Below, in pieces: positions 51,085 to 60,177 of a DNA stretch of 64,000 nt. The first letter of the stretch is position 1, and each line of letters starts with the position of its first letter. The notes under the pieces were generated by a model. It made no database searches. It saw only the letters and a program-made list of their open reading frames with translations, and was not told the origin of the DNA. The stretch comes from Terrimesophilobacter sp038243605 (GTDB lineage: Bacteria > Actinomycetota > Actinomycetes > Actinomycetales > Microbacteriaceae): contig JBBSQX010000013.1 of the NCBI GenBank assembly GCA_038243605.1, positions 1 to 64,000 on the forward strand. Direction: 5' to 3'. A program made the position numbers and the translations under genes.

Positions 51085-53811
51085 GTGACAGTCAACGACC
51101 AAGACCCCTACTCGATGAACCACATCGATTCAGACCCAGAAGAGACCGCTGAATGGCAGGAATCACTGGACGCGGTGGTCGCCGTTCACGGCAGAGAACG
51201 TGCACGTGACATCATGCTGAGCCTGCTCAAGCGCTCAGAAGACCTGCAGCTTGGTGTGCCGATGGTCCCCACCACGGACTACATCAACACCATCGCCCCC
51301 GAGAACGAACCAGATTTTCCGGGAGACGAAGAAATTGAGCGCAAGTACCGGGCGTGGTTGCGCTGGAATGCTGCCGTCATCGTTCACCGCGCCCAGCGTC
51401 CCGGCATTTCTGTTGGCGGGCACATCTCCACTTACGCATCATCTGCGGCCCTCTATGAGGTGGGCCACAACCACTTCTTCCACGGCCACGACAACCCAGG
51501 CGGCGCCGATCAAGTTTTTTATCAGGGGCACGCCTCCCCCGGAATGTACGCGCGCGCTTACCTAGAGGGCCGTATCAACGAGACGCAGCTTGACGGCTTT
51601 CGTCAAGAGAAATCGAAGGCCCCCAACGGGCTCAGTTCCTATCCGCACCCTCACCTCATGCCCGACTTCTGGGAGTTTCCCACCGTCTCTATGGGCATCG
51701 GTCCGCTCAATGCGATCTGGCAGGCCGAGACAAACCGCTACCTTACTAACCGCGGCATTAAGGACCTCAACGAGAGCCACGTTTGGGCGTTCCTCGGCGA
51801 CGGTGAAATGGATGAGGTCGAAAGCCGCGGCGCCCTGCAGTGGGCAGCAAACCACAACCTCGACAACCTCACGTTCGTCATCAACTGCAACTTGCAGCGC
51901 CTCGACGGACCAGTGCGAGGCAATGGCAAGATCATCCAGGAGCTGGAGAGCTTCTTCCGGGGTGCAGGTTGGAACGTTATCAAGGTCGTCTGGGGCCGCG
52001 AATGGGATGACCTGCTCGCCAAAGACACTGAAGGCGCACTCGTCAACCTCATGAACCAGACGCCAGATGGCGACTACCAGACCTACAAAGCCGAGAGCGG
52101 CGCCTACGTGCGCGAAAACTTCTTCGGCCGCGATCCACGAGCTGCGGAACTGGTGAAGGACCTCACCGATGATCAGGTGTGGAAGCTCAAGCGTGGTGGC
52201 CACGACTACCGCAAAGTTTACGCAGCATTCAAAGCAGCCACAGAGCACAAGGGTCAGCCCACCGTTATTCTCGCGAAGACCATTAAGGGCTACGGTCTTG
52301 GCCCGTCATTTGAAGGCCGCAACGCGACCCACCAGATGAAAAAGCTCACGCTAGACAACCTCAAGGACTTCCGCGACGCGATGCAAATTCCGGTGACGGA
52401 TGCGGTGCTTGAGGAGAACCCCTACCTTCCGCCCTTCTACCACCCTGGTGAGAACGATCCAGCGATCCAGTACCTGCAGGAACGCCGCCGCGAACTTGGT
52501 GGGTACGTGCCAGAGCGCCGCTCACGATTTACGCAAATCACTCTTCCAGATGACAGCGCGTACGAGGTGGCGCGCCGTGGTTCTGGAAAGCAAGAGATCG
52601 CCACGACGATGTCATTCGCGCGTTTACTGAAAGACCTTTTGAAGTCAAAAGACTTTGGCCACCGCATCGTGCCCATCATTCCGGATGAAGCGCGCACCTT
52701 CGGCATGGATGCATATTTCCCCACCGCGAAGATATATAACCCCAATGGAATGAACTACACCTCGGTGGATCGTGACCAACTCCTTGCCTATAAAGAGAGC
52801 GAACAGGGTCAGATTCTGCACGTTGGCATCAACGAGGCTGGCGCGTTCTCCGCATTTACCGCTGTTGGTACTTCTTACTCGACACACGGCGAACCGCTCA
52901 TTCCGATCTACGTGTTTTATTCGATGTTTGGCTTCCAGCGCACGGGCGATGCCATGTGGGCAGCAGGCGACCAGATGGCACGAGGATTCATCATGGGTGC
53001 CACCGCAGGGCGTACGACGTTAACGGGAGAGGGCCTCCAGCACGCAGACGGCCATTCCCCGCTGCTTGCGTCCACAAATCCATCAGTAGTGTCATATGAC
53101 CCCGCCTACGGTTACGAGCTCGGCCACATCGTTAAGGCGGGCCTTGAGCGCATGTACGGCGGGCAGCACCCGCACCCTGACGTCATGTACTACATCACCA
53201 TCTACAATGAGCCGCTCGTGCAGCCGGCTGAGCCAGAGAACCTCGACATAGACGGTCTTCTCAAGGGTCTCTACTTACTCAAGCGCTCTGACGCGGGTGG
53301 GCCAAGAGCACAGTTGCTCGCTTCTGGCGTTGCCGTGCCGTGGATTCTTGAGGCTCAAGAGCTCCTCGCCCGCGACTGGGGAGTTGCCGCAGACGTATGG
53401 TCGGTAACGTCGTGGACTGAGCTTCGTCGCGAAGGGTTGGCGGCAGACGAATGGAACTTCCTCCACCCTGAGGAGGGCGGCCGGATGCCATACGTCACCG
53501 AGAAGCTCACGGGCGCCGAGGGACCATTCGTCGCGGTCACCGATTACATGCACGCTGTACCCGACCAGATTCGCCGGTTTGTTCCCGGTGACTTTGCGAC
53601 CCTCGGGGCAGATGACTACGGATTCTCTGACACCCGGGCAGCAGCGCGCAGGTTCTTCAAAATTGATGGCCCGTCCGTCGTTGTGCGAACACTTCAGGCG
53701 CTTGCTCGTCAAGGTCGCATCGACCCAGCCCTCTCCCAACAAGCGATCGACAAGTATTCGCTGCACGATGTGACAGCGGGAACGACCGGCTCCGCCGGCG
53801 GCGAGAGTTAG
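51085..53811 (+). CDS. aceE: Pyruvate dehydrogenase E1 component (homodimeric)
   Basis: Thiamine-diphosphate enzyme that decarboxylates pyruvate and passes the acetyl group to the lipoyl arm of E2. The product is 908 aa, close to other AceE proteins. The ThDP-binding motif begins GDGEMDEVESRGALQWAANH and ends FVINCN. The active-site stretches YEVGHNHFFHGH, SYPHPHLMPDFWEFPTVSMG and KTIKGYGLGPSFEGRNATHQ are present. The GTG at 51085 has GAGGTC 5 nt upstream and is preferred over in-frame ATGs further upstream within the leader. The partner E2 and E3 genes are at 28-31 kb. A PucR-type regulator follows after 13 bp. Confidence 0.93.
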   Translation: MTVNDQDPYSMNHIDSDPEETAEWQESLDAVVAVHGRERARDIMLSLLKRSEDLQLGVPMVPTTDYINTIAPENEPDFPGDEEIERKYRAWLRWNAAVIVHRAQRPGISVGGHISTYASSAALYEVGHNHFFHGHDNPGGADQVFYQGHASPGMYARAYLEGRINETQLDGFRQEKSKAPNGLSSYPHPHLMPDFWEFPTVSMGIGPLNAIWQAETNRYLTNRGIKDLNESHVWAFLGDGEMDEVESRGALQWAANHNLDNLTFVINCNLQRLDGPVRGNGKIIQELESFFRGAGWNVIKVVWGREWDDLLAKDTEGALVNLMNQTPDGDYQTYKAESGAYVRENFFGRDPRAAELVKDLTDDQVWKLKRGGHDYRKVYAAFKAATEHKGQPTVILAKTIKGYGLGPSFEGRNATHQMKKLTLDNLKDFRDAMQIPVTDAVLEENPYLPPFYHPGENDPAIQYLQERRRELGGYVPERRSRFTQITLPDDSAYEVARRGSGKQEIATTMSFARLLKDLLKSKDFGHRIVPIIPDEARTFGMDAYFPTAKIYNPNGMNYTSVDRDQLLAYKESEQGQILHVGINEAGAFSAFTAVGTSYSTHGEPLIPIYVFYSMFGFQRTGDAMWAAGDQMARGFIMGATAGRTTLTGEGLQHADGHSPLLASTNPSVVSYDPAYGYELGHIVKAGLERMYGGQHPHPDVMYYITIYNEPLVQPAEPENLDIDGLLKGLYLLKRSDAGGPRAQLLASGVAVPWILEAQELLARDWGVAADVWSVTSWTELRREGLAADEWNFLHPEEGGRMPYVTEKLTGAEGPFVAVTDYMHAVPDQIRRFVPGDFATLGADDYGFSDTRAAARRFFKIDGPSVVVRTLQALARQGRIDPALSQQAIDKYSLHDVTAGTTGSAGGES

Positions 53812-53824
53812 ACGGTCGCACACT

Positions 53825-55042
53825 ATGCCTACAGCCACGCCGATGACGCCGACACCACGGTCTAAAGAGCAAACTCTCGCGTGGCTGAAGACTGTCTCTG
53901 GTGAGCTCGCCACCGCCACGCTCAAGCGTCTCGAGGACACCCTTCCGTGGTACCGAGAGATGCCGCCTGGCCGACGGTCCGCAGTGGGGATGGTTGCGCA
54001 AGCGGGGATCTCGTCGTTCATGCAGTGGTTTGACGACCCAAAATCCACTCCGTGGATTGCAGCAGACGTTTTCGGTGTTGCGCCGCGCGAGCTCCTTCGC
54101 TCCGTGAGCCTCACGCAAACACTCCAGCTCATCAAAGTGACGGTAGAAGTTGTTGAAGAACGCGTCAAGGGCCGTGATGAATCACTCCGGGAAGCGATTC
54201 TCCTGTACTCGAGAGAAATCGCTTTCGGCGCGGCAGATGTCTACGCTCGCGCCGCAGAAGCTCGTGGGCTTTGGGATGCACGACTAGAGGCCCTGGTCGT
54301 CGACAGCATCCTGAGCGGTGAATACGATGACGAACTTCCGAGCCGCATAGCGGCTCTCGGCTGGCACGGTCACGGCGAAGTTTCGGTGCTCGTGGGAACA
54401 ACTCCGAAGCAATTGGATGTCGATATGCTCCGTCGCACGGCGCGTCATTTGGACGCCGACGTGCTGATTGGTGTTCAGGGTGCCAGGCTCGTGCTCGTCA
54501 TTGGCCGCGCGCTACCAGCACCGGTCGAGAACGATGACACCTCAACGACTCCGCTTTCTTTTCTCGATATTGCCAACGCACTTGAACCAGGATTTGGCGA
54601 AGGGCACCTCGTGCTCGGCCATGAGGTGCCGAGCCTCGTTGATGCCAACCGGAGCGCAAAGGCGGCGCTTGCTGGCTTTGCTGTGGCTCGCTCATGGCGA
54701 AATGCTCCGAGGCCCACCCTCGCCGATGACTTGCTTCCTGAGCGCGCACTTGCCGGTGACCCGCTGGCTCGGGCCACGCTCGTTACCCGCATTTACCGTC
54801 CATTGCACGCACATGCAAGCGAATTGCTCACCACATTGTGGGCGTATTTGGACAACGGTCGCTCGCTCGAAGCAACCGCGCGTGAATTGTTCGTGCACCC
54901 GAACACAGTGCGGTACCGGCTCAAAAGAGTGTCAGAGGTCATCGGTTATGACGCCACAGGCGCTCGTGAGTCTCTCATCCTTCAGTCAGCGCTCATTATC
55001 GGTTCGATTTCTGAGGCCGATACCCTAAACCGGCGCCGCTAA
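53825..55042 (+). CDS. fasR: PucR-type transcriptional regulator of fatty acid synthesis (FasR-like)
   Basis: Predicted DNA-binding regulator, 405 aa. The C-terminus (about 335-395) has the PucR helix-turn-helix: TTLWAYLDNGRSLEATAREL and VHPNTVRYRLKRVSEVIGYD. The N-terminal 160 residues and the central GGDEF-like fold are typical of the family. In Streptomyces coelicolor the protein at this position, upstream of fabD, is the fab-operon activator FasR; by synteny this is its orthologue. It starts 13 bp after aceE, so pyruvate dehydrogenase and the fab regulator are likely co-transcribed. The fabD gene begins 104 bp downstream, where its binding site would be expected. Confidence 0.85.
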   Translation: MPTATPMTPTPRSKEQTLAWLKTVSGELATATLKRLEDTLPWYREMPPGRRSAVGMVAQAGISSFMQWFDDPKSTPWIAADVFGVAPRELLRSVSLTQTLQLIKVTVEVVEERVKGRDESLREAILLYSREIAFGAADVYARAAEARGLWDARLEALVVDSILSGEYDDELPSRIAALGWHGHGEVSVLVGTTPKQLDVDMLRRTARHLDADVLIGVQGARLVLVIGRALPAPVENDDTSTTPLSFLDIANALEPGFGEGHLVLGHEVPSLVDANRSAKAALAGFAVARSWRNAPRPTLADDLLPERALAGDPLARATLVTRIYRPLHAHASELLTTLWAYLDNGRSLEATARELFVHPNTVRYRLKRVSEVIGYDATGARESLILQSALIIGSISEADTLNRRR

Positions 55043-55146
55043 TGGGTGCATCCACGGCGGTGTGCTACGAATGTCGACAACACATCCGGCTATTCTTAGT
55101 GCCATTGTCACAGTGAATTACGTTCAAATGTTGGGAGACTAGATAG

Positions 55147-56061
55147 GTGATTGTCGTCGTATGCCCCGGACAGGGCTCGCAAACTCCCGGATTCCTCACA
55201 CCATGGCTCGAGGTCCCCGGCCTCTCCCAGCGCCTAGCTCGCTTCTCAGAAGCGGCACAACTTGACCTCGAGAAGCACGGAACGGTGTCAGATTCCGACA
55301 CTATTCGTGACACGAAAGTCGCGCAGCCGCTGATCGTTGCAGCGGGTCTCCTCACCCTCGGAGTGCTGCTCGAAGGCCGTCGTGACCGCGTGGGAGGCAT
55401 TGCTGGCCACTCCGTCGGCGAAGTGACAGCCGCGGCCGCTGCAGGCATCCTCACTGAATTAGATGCGATGGCACTCGTTGCCGAGCGAGGCCGCGCTATG
55501 GCGGATGCCGCAGCACTCGCCGCCACCGGAATGAGCGCGGTGGTCGGAGCAGAGGAAGCAGAACTTCTCGAGCGTCTGGCAGATTTCGAACTAGACCCGG
55601 CGAACTTCAATGGCGGCGGCCAAGTGGTTGTTGCGGGAGCGCTCGATTCACTCGAAAAGCTCAAAGCAGAGCCGCCCGCATCCGCCCGCGTCATTCCCCT
55701 TCAGGTCGCTGGTGCATTCCATACGCGATACATGGCTCCTGCCGTCGAGCGGTTGACCAGTGCCGCTGCGGCGCTCGACGTCCACAACCCGTCACTGAAT
55801 ATCTGGTCCAACCGCGACGGAAAATTGGTGTCGAACGGGCGCAACTTCCTTGACTTACTCGTCGGCCAGGTGTCGTCACCAGTGCGCTGGGACAAATGCA
55901 TGGAATCTTTTGCTTCCGCGGGTGTCACCGGAATTATCGAGGTCGCACCAGCTGGTGCTCTCGTCGGTCTCGCAAAGCGCGCACTCAAAGGTATCCCCGC
56001 CGTGGCTGTCAAAACTCCTGACGACATCCACACCGCCATCGATATGCTGGAGAACTCATGA
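55147..56061 (+). CDS. fabD: Malonyl-CoA:ACP transacylase
   Basis: Loads malonyl groups from CoA onto acyl carrier protein for type II fatty acid synthesis. The 304-aa product has the N-terminal CPGQGSQTPG, the nucleophile S89 in GHSVGEV, and H192 in VAGAFHTRYM. The start is GTG with GGGAG 11 nt upstream. First gene of the fabD-fabH-acpP-fabF operon; its stop overlaps the fabH start. The 104 bp upstream probably carry the promoter and FasR site, but I could not assign them. Confidence 0.94.
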   Translation: MIVVVCPGQGSQTPGFLTPWLEVPGLSQRLARFSEAAQLDLEKHGTVSDSDTIRDTKVAQPLIVAAGLLTLGVLLEGRRDRVGGIAGHSVGEVTAAAAAGILTELDAMALVAERGRAMADAAALAATGMSAVVGAEEAELLERLADFELDPANFNGGGQVVVAGALDSLEKLKAEPPASARVIPLQVAGAFHTRYMAPAVERLTSAAAALDVHNPSLNIWSNRDGKLVSNGRNFLDLLVGQVSSPVRWDKCMESFASAGVTGIIEVAPAGALVGLAKRALKGIPAVAVKTPDDIHTAIDMLENS

Positions 56062-57062
56062 CATCCCCCAGACTCAACCAGTCCACCGGAGCACAATTCA
56101 CGCGTCTTTATGGGTTCGGTGCCGCCCGCGGAGACATTGTGGTGCCCAATGAAGACCTCGTAGGTCCCATTGATTCGAGCGACGAATGGATTCGGCAGCG
56201 CACCGGTATCGTGACGCGCAGGCGCGCCTCAGTGGGCATTCTCGCCGTCGACCTCGCCACTGAGGCAGGCAGAGAAGCAATCGAAGCATCTGGTGTTGAC
56301 CCAGCAGACATCGACCTCGTCATTGTCGCCACCGTCAGCAATGTTCAGCAGACGCCTTCCATTGCCGCCGTCGTTGCCGACCGCGTCGGAGCGAATCCTG
56401 CAGCCGCCTACGACTCGAACGCGGCGTGTGCGGGCTACGCCTACGGGATCGCTCAGGCGGATGCCCTCATCCGTTCCGGCGCTGCCCATTACGCCCTCGT
56501 TATCGGCGCAGAGAAGCTTTCTGACGTCGTGGACCCCACCGACCGTTCCATCTCATTCCTGCTCGGAGACGGCGCAGGTGCCGTTGTGGTTGGCCCAAGT
56601 GACTTTCCCGGCATTTCCCCTGCGGTGTGGGGCTCTGACGGCTCTAAGGCTGCTGCAGTAGGCATGAACGCCACCCTGATTGACTATCGAGAAGGCGACG
56701 CAAATTGGCCAACTCTTCGCCAAGAAGGCCAGACAGTGTTCCGCTGGGCAGTGTGGGACATGGCAAAAGTTGCCAAGAAGGCGCTCGACGAGGCGGGCAT
56801 CACCGCCGAAGACTTGGCCGCGTTCATCCCCCATCAGGCGAACATGCGCATCATTGATGAGCTTGCAAAACAGCTAAAACTTCCTGAATCTGTCATGATT
56901 GCGCGTGACATTGAGACGATGGGCAACACCTCAGCCGCCTCAATTCCGCTCGCGACACACAGGCTTTTGAAGGAGCATCCGGAGCTCTCAGGAGGTCTTG
57001 CGCTACAGATTGGTTTCGGCGCAGGGCTTGTCTATGGGGCACAGGTCGTCGTCCTGCCCTAA
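56058..57062 (+). CDS. fabH: Beta-ketoacyl-ACP synthase III
   Basis: Starts fatty acid chains by condensing a short acyl-CoA with malonyl-ACP. The 334-aa product shows the triad C124 (SNAACAGYAYG), H259 (IPHQANMRI) and N290 (GNTSAASIP). The ATG overlaps the fabD stop (ATGA). In actinobacteria this enzyme often prefers branched primers, but that cannot be judged here. The acpP gene follows after 38 bp with its own ribosome-binding site. Confidence 0.95.
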   Translation: MTSPRLNQSTGAQFTRLYGFGAARGDIVVPNEDLVGPIDSSDEWIRQRTGIVTRRRASVGILAVDLATEAGREAIEASGVDPADIDLVIVATVSNVQQTPSIAAVVADRVGANPAAAYDSNAACAGYAYGIAQADALIRSGAAHYALVIGAEKLSDVVDPTDRSISFLLGDGAGAVVVGPSDFPGISPAVWGSDGSKAAAVGMNATLIDYREGDANWPTLRQEGQTVFRWAVWDMAKVAKKALDEAGITAEDLAAFIPHQANMRIIDELAKQLKLPESVMIARDIETMGNTSAASIPLATHRLLKEHPELSGGLALQIGFGAGLVYGAQVVVLP

Positions 57063-57100
57063 ACTATTCCCCGGTCATCAATACCCCAAGGAGAAACACA

Positions 57101-57349
57101 ATGGCATTGTCCACCGAAGAAGTTCTGGCCGGCCTCGCCGAGCTCATCAACGACGAAACTGGCATCGCGACTGACACGGTCGAGCTGGACAAGTCGTTTA
57201 CCGACGATCTCGACATCGACTCGATCTCGATGATGACCATTGTGGTCAACGCCGAAGAGAAGTTCGATGTGAAGATTCCGGATGACGAGGTCAAGAACCT
57301 GAAGACCGTCGGCGACGCGGTCAGCTTCATTACCAGCGCCCAGAACTAG
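57101..57349 (+). CDS. acpP: Acyl carrier protein
   Basis: Carries growing acyl chains on a phosphopantetheine arm. The 82-aa acidic protein has the attachment serine S41 in LDIDSISMM. CAAGGAG lies 9 nt before the ATG. Third gene of the fab operon. A hairpin in the space before fabF may lower downstream transcription or stabilise the acpP end of the message. Confidence 0.96.
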   Translation: MALSTEEVLAGLAELINDETGIATDTVELDKSFTDDLDIDSISMMTIVVNAEEKFDVKIPDDEVKNLKTVGDAVSFITSAQN

Positions 57350-57358
57350 TTGTGACGT

Positions 57359-57407
57359 GCCCTCGGTCTTCTCCCTCCTGTTCAAAAAGGCGGGACGGGC
57401 CGGGGGC
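57359..57407 (+). other. Stem-loop between acpP and fabF
   Basis: GCCCTCGG (57359-57366) pairs with CCGGGGGC (57400-57407) with one G-U pair; the loop contains further C-rich/G-rich pairing and CAAAAAGG. No T-run follows. It may act as a partial terminator or a processing/stabilising hairpin, in line with the higher demand for ACP. Confidence 0.45.
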
Positions 57408-57437
57408 TCACAGTTTCATCGATAGAAAGATGCTTCA

Positions 57438-58676
57438 ATGACGCTCAAAAAGATCGTGGTCACCGGAATTGGCGCAAGCTCGCCACTCGGTGGCACAGCG
57501 CGTGATTCATGGAATGCTCTGCTCGCAGGAGAATCTGGGGTACACACATTGGAGCACGATTGGGTCGAGCAGTACAGCCTTCCCGTGACGTTTGCTGCGG
57601 AGGCGCGCGTCCGTCCAGAAGAGATTCTTGAACGCCAAGAAGCGAAGCGCCTCGATCCATCCTCGCAGTTTGCGCTCATTTCAGCGCGTGAGGCATGGGC
57701 AGATGCGGGATCTCCCGACGTTGCGCCCGAACGCCTTGGCGTCGATTACGCCACTGGCATTGGAGGCCTGTGGAGCCTTCTCAACGCATGGGATACCTTG
57801 CGTGAAAAGGGAACCAGACGCGTTCTGCCTATGACAGTTCCCATGCTCATGCCGAATGCTGCGTCCGCAGCGGTATCCATGAGCTTTCACGCGCGTGCCT
57901 TCGCCCACACCGTGGCGTCCGCGTGTGCGTCCAGCACAGAGTCTCTCGTCAACGCGTATCGCAATCTTCAGTTGGGCCTTGCCGACGTTGTCATCGCCGG
58001 CGGTACTGAGTCCGCAATTCATCCGATCACTTTGTCAGCGTTCTCATCAATGCAGGCCCTCTCTCGACGGAATGACTCGCCTGAGACAGCATCCCGCCCC
58101 TACAACCGTGACCGCGACGGTTTCGTCATGGGCGAGGGCGCTGGAAGCCTTGTGCTCGAAACCGAAGAGCATGCTCTCGCGCGCGGTGCCCGTATCTATG
58201 CAGAGCTTGCGGGCGGCGGAGTGACCGCCGACGCGTACCACATCACCGCTAACGACCCTGAAGGTCGTGGTGCTTCTCGCGCCATCGAACTCGCGCTAGA
58301 GCATGCCGGGGCATCACCAGACGACGTCACGCACATCAACGCTCACGCGACGAGCACGCCGGTCGGCGATATTGCCGAGTATGCCGCGCTCAGGGTTGCC
58401 TTCGGCGACCGCCTGCACGATATTCCGGTGTCGGCCACGAAGGGTGCCACTGGGCACCTCCTCGGTGGCACGGGTGCCCTCGAGGCAATCTTTACCATTC
58501 TTGCCCTTCACGAGCGCACTGCACCACCAACGATCAACCTCACGGATCAAGATCCAGAGATTCCGCTGGATGTCGTCACCTCACCTCGCGCCCTTGGCGA
58601 CGGGCCACAGTTGGCGATCAGCAACTCGTTCGGGTTTGGTGGCCACAACGCTGTGGTGGCGTTCCGCAGCGTCTAA
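57438..58676 (+). CDS. fabF: Beta-ketoacyl-ACP synthase II
   Basis: Elongates acyl chains by condensing them with malonyl-ACP. The 412-aa product has the active-site residues C163 (VASACASSTESL), H303 (NAHATSTPVGD), K335 and H340 (SATKGATGHLLGGTG). AGAAAG lies 7 nt before the ATG. It is the last gene of the fab operon. The gap to the convergent DUF3145 gene holds a short hairpin. Confidence 0.95.
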   Translation: MTLKKIVVTGIGASSPLGGTARDSWNALLAGESGVHTLEHDWVEQYSLPVTFAAEARVRPEEILERQEAKRLDPSSQFALISAREAWADAGSPDVAPERLGVDYATGIGGLWSLLNAWDTLREKGTRRVLPMTVPMLMPNAASAAVSMSFHARAFAHTVASACASSTESLVNAYRNLQLGLADVVIAGGTESAIHPITLSAFSSMQALSRRNDSPETASRPYNRDRDGFVMGEGAGSLVLETEEHALARGARIYAELAGGGVTADAYHITANDPEGRGASRAIELALEHAGASPDDVTHINAHATSTPVGDIAEYAALRVAFGDRLHDIPVSATKGATGHLLGGTGALEAIFTILALHERTAPPTINLTDQDPEIPLDVVTSPRALGDGPQLAISNSFGFGGHNAVVAFRSV

Positions 58677-58727
58677 CTGTTTTACCGATACACATCGGGG
58701 CGTCGAAAATTGGTCCTTCGGACACAC

Positions 58728-58747
58728 GGTAGCGCCTACGCGCTATC
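58728..58747. terminator. Weak hairpin between fabF and DUF3145
   Basis: GGTAGCGC pairs with GCGCTATC (one G-U) around CTAC. There is no T-run on either side, so termination is uncertain. The remaining 118-bp convergent gap shows nothing else. Confidence 0.3.
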
Positions 58748-58794
58748 GCTCGTCCGTTTCGCTGTCTTTCGCGGCCTATGCCGAGCTTCTGGGG

Positions 58795-59298
58795 TTAGCC
58801 AACCTTGTGCAGCCACACAACTTGGTTGCTGTCGCTGGCGTGACGAAATGCCTCAAGCTCGTCATCCCACGCCTGCCCGAGGGCAAGGCGCAGTTCACGG
58901 TGCAACTCGAAAGCGTCTGAACCAGCAACTTCCATCGCGTAACGCAGCCGGTCCTCGGGAATCACGACGTTGCCGGCGGTGTCAGTTTGCGCATAGAAGA
59001 TCCCGAGGTCTGGAGTGTGCAGCCACCTGCCCCCGTCGCTGCCTGGCGTCGGATCCTCCGTCACTTCGAAGCGGAGGTGCTCCCAGCCGCGCAGAGCAGA
59101 GGCAAGGCGCGCGCCGGTGCCTTGGGCGCCCTCCCAGTAGTACTCTGCGCGCATGGCACCTTTGAGCACTGGTTGAATATCCCAATTGAAATTGACGGCG
59201 CGGTCGAGTGCGCCACCCGCCGCCCATTCAACGTGTGGGCACAGGGCTTTAGGCGAAGAGTGGACGTAAACCACTCCGCGCGCTTGTGATGCAGTCAC
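58795..59298 (-). CDS. DUF3145 domain protein
   Basis: A 167-aa protein of the actinobacterial DUF3145 family, function unknown. The whole length is conserved in character: GVVYVHSSPKALCPHVEWA at the N-terminus, the middle GAMRAEYYWEGAQGTGARLA and RGWEHLRFEVTEDPTPGSDG, and GRWLHTPDLGIFYAQTD. The GTG start has GGAGA 5 nt upstream. It is found next to the fab operon in many actinobacteria, as here, which hints at a link with lipid metabolism, but no activity is known. Confidence 0.88.
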   Translation of the reverse strand: MTASQARGVVYVHSSPKALCPHVEWAAGGALDRAVNFNWDIQPVLKGAMRAEYYWEGAQGTGARLASALRGWEHLRFEVTEDPTPGSDGGRWLHTPDLGIFYAQTDTAGNVVIPEDRLRYAMEVAGSDAFELHRELRLALGQAWDDELEAFRHASDSNQVVWLHKVG

Positions 59299-59454
59299 GA
59301 TGTCTCCATTCCGTCAGGTGCGACTTCCCCATCGACCTAGTGGAACTGGATCTCGTAACGTCTTAAGTTGTGGTGTTTCCCTTGCATTATGGCCTACAAA
59401 GCTGGCAAATGACAAGCATGTGATTCACGACACGCTTAATCGCTTGCATCCGGC

Positions 59455-59492
59455 ATACCCGGTATAGCTATACTCAGCGCATACATACTCAG
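59455..59492 (+). promoter_or_regulatory. Promoter/operator region of the padR gene
   Basis: The region holds a perfect 12-bp palindrome GTATAGCTATAC (59462-59473), an overlapping dyad ATACC-C-GGTAT (59455-59465) and a direct repeat ATACTCAG (59470-59477 and 59485-59492). TATACT (59469-59474) inside the palindrome fits a -10. This suits autoregulation by the PadR protein encoded from 59516. Confidence 0.5.
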
Positions 59493-59515
59493 TGCTTCTT
59501 TATCGAAGGGCCCAA

Positions 59516-60148
59516 ATGTCGGTGCGCCAAAGCCTTCTCGCGATACTGGACCAGGGGCCGTGCTACGGCTATCAGCTGCGCACCGAATTTGACCGCCGCA
59601 CCGGCTCAACGTGGCCGCTCAATGTAGGTCAGATTTACAACACCCTCGATCGGCTCGAGCGCGACGGACTTGTCGAAAAAACACAGCTCGGTGCAGACAG
59701 TTCTGCCTCAATCACGGAATCAGCTTCGGGCCAGATCTATTACCACATCACGGATGCCGGCAGCACAGAAGTGGCGGGCTGGCTTGGCTCTGCTGTCGAA
59801 CGCACCGCGGCAACCCGCGACGAACTCGCCATCAAGATTGCCGTTGCAGTGACGCTCCCTGGCGTCAACGCTTCGAACGTAATTCGCGTTCAACGCACCA
59901 CAACGGCGGCCGCCCTGAAGGAACTCACGAAAACGAAGGAGGCGGGGGGTGACCCCGCATCTTCCGAGGAACTCGCACGGCTTCTCGTTGTGGACTCGCT
60001 GATCTTTCAGGTGGAGGCAGAGATGCGCTGGCTCGACCACTGCCAAGTTCAACTGTCGCGCGCATCCCACGCGGGGGCCGCCACCCCGGTGCCGCTCAGC
60101 GCAGAGGTTCCGAAGCGCGGAAGGCCAGCCAAGCCTTCCCGTCGATAA
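59516..60148 (+). CDS. PadR family transcriptional regulator
   Basis: Winged-helix repressor of the PadR family, 210 aa. The DNA-binding part runs over about 1-80 (SVRQSLLAILDQGPCYGYQL, then NVGQIYNTLDRLERDGLV and YHITDAGSTEVAGWL). The C-terminal half is helical with the Vir_C-like dimerisation region, and the last 15 residues are basic (KRGRPAKPSRR). CGAAGGG 5 nt before the ATG fixes the start; an in-frame ATG 8 codons earlier lies over the operator. PadR genes usually sit beside an ABC transporter they control; none is present here. Confidence 0.87.
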   Translation: MSVRQSLLAILDQGPCYGYQLRTEFDRRTGSTWPLNVGQIYNTLDRLERDGLVEKTQLGADSSASITESASGQIYYHITDAGSTEVAGWLGSAVERTAATRDELAIKIAVAVTLPGVNASNVIRVQRTTTAAALKELTKTKEAGGDPASSEELARLLVVDSLIFQVEAEMRWLDHCQVQLSRASHAGAATPVPLSAEVPKRGRPAKPSRR

Positions 60149-60177
60149 GCACTCGCGTCGACGGCACGCGGCAACCC

